From contig CAWFSG010000010.1 in assembly GCA_963818445.1 (NCBI GenBank), positions 62,001 through 126,000 of the forward strand: DNA of 64,000 bases, in the 5' to 3' direction. The stretch comes from Prado023 sp963818445. Lineage in GTDB: Bacteria > Actinomycetota > Actinomycetes > S36-B12 > CAIYMF01. The notes beneath the pieces were generated by a model. It was not told where the DNA came from. It ran no database searches and saw nothing but the letters and a program-made list of their open reading frames with translations. Positions 59,354-64,000 of this stretch are shown piece by piece; position 1 is the first letter of the stretch; each line of letters begins with the position of its first letter. A program made the translations under genes and the position numbers.

Positions 59354-60433
59354 TCAGCTGTCGATCTCGCCGGCGATGAACTGCTCGACCTTGGCCTTGC
59401 AGATGTCGTCCGCGTACTGCTCCGGCGGGGACTTCATGAAGTAGCTCGAAGCGCTGAGGATCGGGCCACCGATGCCGCGGTCCTTGGCGATCTTCGCCGC
59501 GCGCAGCGCGTCGATGATCACACCGGCCGAGTTCGGGGAGTCCCAGACCTCGAGCTTGTACTCCAGGCTCAGCGGCACGTCGCCGAACGCCCGGCCCTCG
59601 AGGCGCACGAACGCCCACTTGCGGTCGTCGAGCCAGGCCACGTAGTCCGAGGGACCGATGTGGATGTTGCGCGGCTCGATCTTGCCCTGCATCTGCGAGG
59701 TGACCGACTGGGTCTTGGAGATCTTCTTGGACTCGAGGCGATCGCGCTCGAGCATGTTCATGAAGTCCATGTTGCCGCCGACGTTGAGCTGGTAGGTCCG
59801 GTCGACGGTGACGCCGCGGTCCTCGAACAGCCGGGTCAGCACGCGGTGGGTGATGGTGGCACCCACCTGGCTCTTGATGTCGTCGCCCACGATCGGCACA
59901 CCGGCATCGGCGAACTTCTTGGCCCACTCCGGGGTACCGGCGATGAACACGGGAAGCGCGTTGACGAAGGCGACCTTGGCGTCGATGGCGCACTGCGCGT
60001 AGTACTTCGCGGCCTGCTCCGACCCGACGGGCAGGTAGCAGATCAGGACGTCGACCTTGTTCTCCAGGAGGCTGGCGACGATGTCCACCGGCTCCTCGTC
60101 GGACTCGGTCACCATCTCGCGGTAGTACTTGCCCAGGCCGTCGAGCGTGTGGCCGCGGGACACGGTCACACCCGTCGGGGGCACGTCGCAGATCTTGATG
60201 GTGTTGTTCTCGCTGGCCACGATGGCGTGGGCGAGATCCTGGCCGACCTTCTTGGCATCGACGTCGTACGCAGCCACGAACTCGATGTCGCGGACGTGGT
60301 AGTCGCCGAACTGGACATGCATGAGACCCGGGACGCGATCGTTGACGTCCGCGTCCTTGTAGTACTCCACACCCTGCACGAGGGAGGAGGCGCAGTTGCC
60401 CACGCCCACGATGGCCACACGAATGGCACCCAT
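59354..60433 (-). CDS. ino1: Inositol-3-phosphate synthase
   Basis: A 359-residue actinobacterial-type (short) myo-inositol-1-phosphate synthase. The NAD-binding start is MGAIRVAIVGVGNCASSLVQ. Further motifs are LPVGSEQAAKYYAQCAIDA, QLNVGGNMDFMNMLERDRL and KIEPRNIHIGPSDYV. It converts glucose-6-phosphate to inositol phosphate for phosphatidylinositol and mycothiol. ATG 60433 has AAAGGAAC upstream. The padR gene precedes it by 14 bp on the same strand, the same order as M. tuberculosis Rv0047c-ino1. Confidence 0.95.
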   Translation of the reverse strand: MGAIRVAIVGVGNCASSLVQGVEYYKDADVNDRVPGLMHVQFGDYHVRDIEFVAAYDVDAKKVGQDLAHAIVASENNTIKICDVPPTGVTVSRGHTLDGLGKYYREMVTESDEEPVDIVASLLENKVDVLICYLPVGSEQAAKYYAQCAIDAKVAFVNALPVFIAGTPEWAKKFADAGVPIVGDDIKSQVGATITHRVLTRLFEDRGVTVDRTYQLNVGGNMDFMNMLERDRLESKKISKTQSVTSQMQGKIEPRNIHIGPSDYVAWLDDRKWAFVRLEGRAFGDVPLSLEYKLEVWDSPNSAGVIIDALRAAKIAKDRGIGGPILSASSYFMKSPPEQYADDICKAKVEQFIAGEIDS

Positions 60434-60447
60434 CTGATGTTCCTTTC

Positions 60448-61086
60448 TCACCCGCGGGCTGGCGGGCGACGCGGCCCGGCCCCGGTATCTCCGGATTGGT
60501 TGTCGGACGCGTCGGCGGATCCTTCGCGCCGTCCTTGGTTCTCGTTGTCGATCAACTCGTTGAGCCAGCGCACCTCGCGCTCGACACCTTCCAGGCCGTG
60601 GCGCTGCAGGGCCTGCGTGTAGGTGTCCAGCCGCTCGCGGTTGCGGGCGGTCGAGGCGGCCAGGTTGGCCCGCCGTTCCTCCATCCGGCTGCGCCGACCC
60701 TCGAGGATGCGCACGCGCACCTCAGCCGGGGTGCTGCCGAAGAAGGCCATGTGCACGCCGAACGCCTCGTCCTCCCACGCTTCGGGGCCGGTGCGCGAGA
60801 CGAGCTCGGCGAACCGGTCCTTGCCGTCGGCGGTGAGCTCGTAGACGATCTTCGCGCGTCGGCCCGAGAGGACCGGAGCGCTGGCGTCCGCGGCACCCGC
60901 CTCGGCGATCAGACCCCGGTCGAGCAGGTCCTTGAGCGCCGGGTAGAGCGAGCCGTACGAGATGGCACGGAACGTCCCCATCACCGCGTTGAGCCGCTTG
61001 CGCAACTCGTAGCCGTGCATGGGGGCGTCCTGGAGAAGGCCCAGGATCGCGAACTCGAGCACTGCGCTGCGGCGAGTTGCTGCCAT
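60448..61086 (-). CDS. PadR-family transcriptional regulator
   Basis: A 212-residue regulator. The winged helix is SAVLEFAILGLLQDAPMHGY and ELRKRLNAVMGTFRAISYGS with LYPALKDLLDRGLIAE; the C-terminal VirR-type helical dimerisation domain spans about 115-185, and the tail is Asp/Gly-rich. ATG 61086 matches the usual family start. A clear PadR operator lies 39 bp upstream (61125-61145). The 14-bp gap to ino1 points to co-transcription, so it probably represses itself and inositol synthesis. In M. tuberculosis Rv0047c has the same position. Confidence 0.9.
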   Translation of the reverse strand: MAATRRSAVLEFAILGLLQDAPMHGYELRKRLNAVMGTFRAISYGSLYPALKDLLDRGLIAEAGAADASAPVLSGRRAKIVYELTADGKDRFAELVSRTGPEAWEDEAFGVHMAFFGSTPAEVRVRILEGRRSRMEERRANLAASTARNRERLDTYTQALQRHGLEGVEREVRWLNELIDNENQGRREGSADASDNQSGDTGAGPRRPPARG

Positions 61087-61124
61087 CGCGGAGTACCGTC
61101 CTCTCCCTGCCTGGGTGACGAACT

Positions 61125-61145
61125 GATGTATCGAGTTGATACATC
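61125..61145. promoter_or_regulatory. PadR operator upstream of padR-ino1
   Basis: GATGTATC and GATACATC are perfect inverted halves separated by 5 nt (GAGTT), matching the ATGT-N-ACAT pattern known for PadR-family sites. It is one of the AT-richest spots in the region and lies between the regulator and the divergent acetyl-CoA hydrolase gene. Confidence 0.75.
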
Positions 61146-61318
61146 GAATAATGTACCTGACGCGCGGGCGACGCGCAAACGACACGCCCGGTTCACTCGC
61201 TGGCCACTCGTCGAAGGCGGGTCGCAGGGACCTCCCCGCGGAGCAGGGGACCTATGACCGCCGCACCCGGGCCCTCCGGACCACGCCCAGGGCGCGCGCC
61301 CGCGGAAGAATGCCATCC

Positions 61319-62554
61319 ATGACCCTGCATGCCACGGCCGAGTCCCTCGCTGCCATCCTCGAGGCGCTCCCGCCGAACCCCCGCGTCGTCGCCTCCGGCA
61401 ACTTCGCCAGCCCCCGCACGGCGCTGGCGCTGTTCGACGCGCATGTCCCCGAGTGGCGACTGTGGACGTTGAACCCCCAGCCGGGCCTGCCTGAGCGTGA
61501 CGGGATCACCCCGGAGACCTCCTTCGTCGGCGCCGGGATGCGCAAGAACCCGCGACTGCACTACGTGCCCTGCCGGCTGAGCCTGGTCCCGGCCCTGTTC
61601 TCCCGGGCGATGGAGCCCGATGTGGTCCTGCTGCACACATCGATGCCCCGGCACGGCGTGGTGAGCCTGGGCATCGAGGTCAACGTGATGCCCGCGGCGA
61701 TCGAGGCCTGCCGGGCCCGGGGCGGCAAGGTGATCGCCCAGGCCAACCCGAGCATGCCGTTCACCTACGGCGACGCGATCGTGCCGCTGAGCTCGATCGA
61801 CGTGCTGTTCGAGGCCGACGAGCCGCTCACCGTCGCGGTGCAGGGCACCCTGGACGACACCTCGCGCGACATCGGCGACCGCATCGCTGCACGGATCAAG
61901 GACGGCTCCACCCTGCAGATGGGGATCGGCGCCGTACCCGACGCGGTCCTCACCGCCCTGTCGAACCGCAAGGGCCTGCGGTTCTGGACCGAGATGTTCT
62001 CCGACGGCGTCCTGGCCCTGGACAAGGCCGGCGCCCTGGACCCGGATGCTGCGCTGGCGGTGTCGTTCCTGTTCGGCTCGCAGGAGCTCTACGACTGGAT
62101 CGACGGCAATCCGCGCGTGCGCATGGTCCGCACGGAGGCCAGCAACGATCCCGGGCTGATCGCCCAGCAGCCGCTGATGACCTCAGTGAACTCCGCCCTG
62201 CAGGTGGACCTCTTCGCCCAGGCGAACGCCTCGCGCATCAACGCCCGGATCTACTCCGGGTTCGGCGGCCAGACGGACTTCATCGTCGGCGCCCTGCACG
62301 CCCCGGGCGGCCAGGCGTTCATCGCCCTGCGCTCGTGGCACCCCAAGGCCAACGTCTCCACGATCGTGCCGCTGCTCGACGAGCCGGTGACCTCCTTCCA
62401 GCACACGGCGGTGGTCACCGAACAGGGCGTCGCCGAGATCTGGGGCCGCTCCCAGGACGAGCAGGCGCACAACCTGATCACCCAGGCCGCACACCCGGAC
62501 GTCCGCGAGGAGCTGTTCGAGGAGGCCGCGAACCTCGGCCTTCGGGTGGGCTGA
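61319..62554 (+). CDS. Acetyl-CoA hydrolase / CoA-transferase family protein
   Basis: A 411-residue member of the Cat1/4-hydroxybutyrate CoA-transferase family. A first alpha/beta domain (about 1-180) precedes the catalytic half, in which WTEMFSDG holds the expected Glu nucleophile, GIGAVPDAV binds CoA, and GFGGQTDFIVGAL and HTAVVTEQGVAEIWG are conserved. It either hydrolyses acetyl-CoA or transfers CoA between short acids. ATG 61319 follows AAGAAT by 7 nt; ATG 61310 overlaps that hexamer and is less likely. It is divergent from padR and could share its operator. Confidence 0.87.
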   Translation: MTLHATAESLAAILEALPPNPRVVASGNFASPRTALALFDAHVPEWRLWTLNPQPGLPERDGITPETSFVGAGMRKNPRLHYVPCRLSLVPALFSRAMEPDVVLLHTSMPRHGVVSLGIEVNVMPAAIEACRARGGKVIAQANPSMPFTYGDAIVPLSSIDVLFEADEPLTVAVQGTLDDTSRDIGDRIAARIKDGSTLQMGIGAVPDAVLTALSNRKGLRFWTEMFSDGVLALDKAGALDPDAALAVSFLFGSQELYDWIDGNPRVRMVRTEASNDPGLIAQQPLMTSVNSALQVDLFAQANASRINARIYSGFGGQTDFIVGALHAPGGQAFIALRSWHPKANVSTIVPLLDEPVTSFQHTAVVTEQGVAEIWGRSQDEQAHNLITQAAHPDVREELFEEAANLGLRVG

Positions 62555-62619
62555 CACCGATTCCCCGGGGGCGTGGCGCCTGCCGCCGCGCACGCGGGAC
62601 ACGCCGACGTCGGATGTGA

Positions 62620-62644
62620 GATGGGACACGATCCGTGTCCCATC
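62620..62644. promoter_or_regulatory. Perfect 11-bp inverted repeat before the lytic-transglycosylase-like gene
   Basis: GATGGGACACG (62620-62630) and CGTGTCCCATC (62634-62644) flank a 3-nt loop. It is 66 nt past the CoA-transferase stop and 46 nt before the next ATG, so it is a terminator or an operator. Confidence 0.55.
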
Positions 62645-62690
62645 CACGCGTGGTGGGCATGAACGAGGGACACCACCCCTCGGAGGACCC

Positions 62691-63308
62691 ATGAGCACCG
62701 GCACCCTGATCAAGGTTGGCGCCGCCATCACGGCCACGGCCGCAGTGATCGCCGGCGGACCTGCGCTTGCCAACACCCTCGGCCTGGCCGACGACTCGGT
62801 CGCCGCCATGCCCGCCTCCTGGGAGGCCCAGCGCGCCGTCGACGCCCGGAACGCCACCGCCAGTCATGAGGCCACGCTGGAGGCCGAGGCCGAGCGCAAG
62901 GCCGCGGAGCGCAAGGCCAAGAAGGAGGCCGAGCGCAAGGCCGCGGAGAAGAAGCGTCGCGCGGCTGAGCAGCGTGCCGCGCGCGCCCGGGCCGCCACCG
63001 GCGGATCGCCGGCGCAGAACCGCGCCCTGGGCATGCAGATGTGCGCCGACAGGGGCTGGTCGGCCTCCCAGTGCAACGACCTGGGCACGCTCTGGCAGAA
63101 GGAGTCCGGCTGGAGCACCCGGGCCCACAACCCCTCCGGGGCGCACGGCATCCCGCAGGCGCTGCCCGGCTCGAAGATGGCGTCAGCCGGCCCGAACTGG
63201 CAGGGCAGCGCCCGCACCCAGATCGCCTGGGGGCTGGGCTACATCGAGAGCCGCTACGGCAATCCCAGCAACGCCCTTGCGCACTCCTACCGCACGGGCT
63301 GGTACTGA
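62691..63308 (+). CDS. Secreted lytic-transglycosylase/lysozyme-like protein
   Basis: A 205-residue exported protein. The N-terminus is a signal peptide (TLIKVGAAITATAAVIAG then GPALAN). A charged Lys/Glu/Ala-rich coiled coil follows (about 65-105, for example KAAERKAKKEAERKA), then a compact domain with LGTLWQKESGWSTRAHNPSG and IAWGLGYIESRYGNPSNALA, as in transglycosylase-like muralidases. The catalytic Glu would be in QKESGW. Such proteins cut peptidoglycan during growth or resuscitation. CGGAGGAC precedes ATG 62691, so unlike most neighbours it uses a ribosome-binding site. Confidence 0.8.
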   Translation: MSTGTLIKVGAAITATAAVIAGGPALANTLGLADDSVAAMPASWEAQRAVDARNATASHEATLEAEAERKAAERKAKKEAERKAAEKKRRAAEQRAARARAATGGSPAQNRALGMQMCADRGWSASQCNDLGTLWQKESGWSTRAHNPSGAHGIPQALPGSKMASAGPNWQGSARTQIAWGLGYIESRYGNPSNALAHSYRTGWY

Positions 63309-63328
63309 CCGGCAGGCCGAGCGACGAC

Positions 63329-64000
63329 TCAGCGGCCGGAGTCGGGCCCACCGGTCGAGTCCTGGGATCCGACCGGGGCGACCTGGTCCTCATCCTCCCG
63401 GCGCCCGACCGGCTTGGGCAGGGCGAGGGTGGCCAGCAGGCCGAGGAAGACGAACCCACCGGCCACATAGGCCGTGACCTGGACGGAGTCCGCGAAGGCC
63501 TGGGAGGCCGCCGACTGGACCTCAGGGCTCCCCGGCGGCTGGTCCAGGCTCGGGATGACCGTGCCTGCCGTGCTCTCGACGAGGTCAGCGACCTCCTGGG
63601 CCTGGGCCGTCGGGACTCCGACCTCCTCGACATGGGCCGCAGTCTGGGCGTTCAGCGAGACGAACAGCACGGTGCCCAGGATGGCCGTGCCCATCGCGGC
63701 ACCGATCTGGCGTGCGGTGCTCTGCGTCCCGGACGCCTGCCCGCTCTGGCGCACCGGGACGTCGGCGAGGATCAGGCCGGTGAGCTGGGCGCTGGCGTAT
63801 CCGACGCCCATGCCGTAGATGATCAGCCAGAACGCCATCACCCAGCCGGACGTGGTCGGAGAGATCGTTGCGCCGAGTCCGACGATGCCGATCACCTCGA
63901 GGCCCATGCCCATCCGGGCCACGAACCGGGCGCCGTACTTGTTGGCCAGCGAGGCCGCCGTCGGGGCTGAGACGAACGAGCCGATCGCCAGGGTCGCCAA
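63329..64000 (-). CDS. MFS transporter, DHA2/EmrB type (5' end outside the window)
   Basis: The visible 223 residues are the C-terminal half. They include SGQASGTQSTARQIGAAMGT, a DHA2 motif found in helix 10-11, five to six hydrophobic segments and an Asp/Gly-rich cytoplasmic tail. The gene is on the minus strand and its start lies beyond base 64000. Such transporters export drugs or metabolites by proton antiport. The substrate is unknown. Its 3' end is 20 bp from the convergent lytic-transglycosylase-like gene. Confidence 0.85.
   Translation of the reverse strand: MATLAIGSFVSAPTAASLANKYGARFVARMGMGLEVIGIVGLGATISPTTSGWVMAFWLIIYGMGVGYASAQLTGLILADVPVRQSGQASGTQSTARQIGAAMGTAILGTVLFVSLNAQTAAHVEEVGVPTAQAQEVADLVESTAGTVIPSLDQPPGSPEVQSAASQAFADSVQVTAYVAGGFVFLGLLATLALPKPVGRREDEDQVAPVGSQDSTGGPDSGR

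Noticed and set aside
62555..62690. Possible c-di-AMP riboswitch before the muralidase-like gene
   Set aside because: The interval is too short and conserved riboswitch blocks are absent; only a palindrome is visible.
1..64000. CRISPR arrays, rRNA/tRNA genes, prophage or defence islands
   Set aside because: No regularly spaced repeats, no recognisable RNA genes, and no integrase, transposase, restriction or phage genes were seen; a covariance search for tRNAs was not possible.

Overview
The window is about 70% GC and dense with genes. It reads as an actinobacterium (Actinomycetota, class Actinomycetes). Evidence: a pknB-pbpA-rodA-pstP-fhaB-fhaA signalling/growth cluster, inositol-3-phosphate synthase beside a PadR regulator, a DUF5318 gene beside a class A PBP and a GT87 glycosyltransferase, rpsF-ssb-rpsR-rplI-dnaB, and many starts that look leaderless (an A-N3-T -10 hexamer 6-7 nt before ATG/GTG). 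Much of the right half matches, from memory, the oriC-proximal Mycobacterium tuberculosis blocks Rv0014-Rv0020 and Rv0046-Rv0058. I saw no rRNA, tRNA, CRISPR array, prophage or transposase.

Region 1 (1-7411) is one translationally coupled operon: the 3' end of the iron-sulfur subunit, a cyclic-nucleotide-binding-fold protein, the FAD/NAD subunit, the small and large subunits of a group 3b-like [NiFe] hydrogenase, its C-terminal maturation protease, and a P2-type cation ATPase. Region 2 (7500-16261) is a low-oxygen respiration cluster: cydD-cydC, a DosS/DosT-like GAF-GAF histidine kinase whose expected heme histidine is present, a TetR regulator, and cydA-cydB with a DosR-like palindrome upstream. 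No response regulator with a receiver domain is in the window. Region 3 (16337-34416) is accessory and metabolic: aldo/keto reductase, membrane SpoIIE-type phosphatase, a small ORF coupled to a large LuxR ATPase regulator, ABC exporter, TrmL, a secreted coiled-coil/nuclease/lamin-tail protein, TipA-like MerR with a textbook operator, LysE, DUF429, GNAT, EamA, DUF2237, SGNH hydrolase, a beta-propeller-like protein and a two-ACT protein. Region 4 (34510-49637) is replication, ribosome and cell wall: dnaB with a cluster of DnaA boxes, LMW phosphatase, a broken L,D-transpeptidase gene, rplI-rpsR-ssb-rpsF, a FemX plus alanine-racemase-like pair, GT87, PBP1, DUF5318, an Fpg/Nei glycosylase and an unusual GalE. 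Region 5 (49710-57407) is the Ser/Thr kinase, septation and elongation operon. Region 6 (57479-64000) holds MFS genes, ino1-padR with a PadR operator, an acetyl-CoA hydrolase/CoA-transferase and a secreted lytic-transglycosylase-like protein.

Several genes, including ssb, which is normally essential, are broken by what look like single-base insertions. I therefore read most frameshifts as likely assembly errors rather than decay. The most interesting leads are the hydrogenase/bd-oxidase/heme-kinase neighbourhood with its DosR-like site, a two-copy dispersed repeat with terminal inverted repeats, the DnaA-box cluster before dnaB, a long hairpin inside the hydrogenase small-subunit gene, and the widespread leaderless start architecture.
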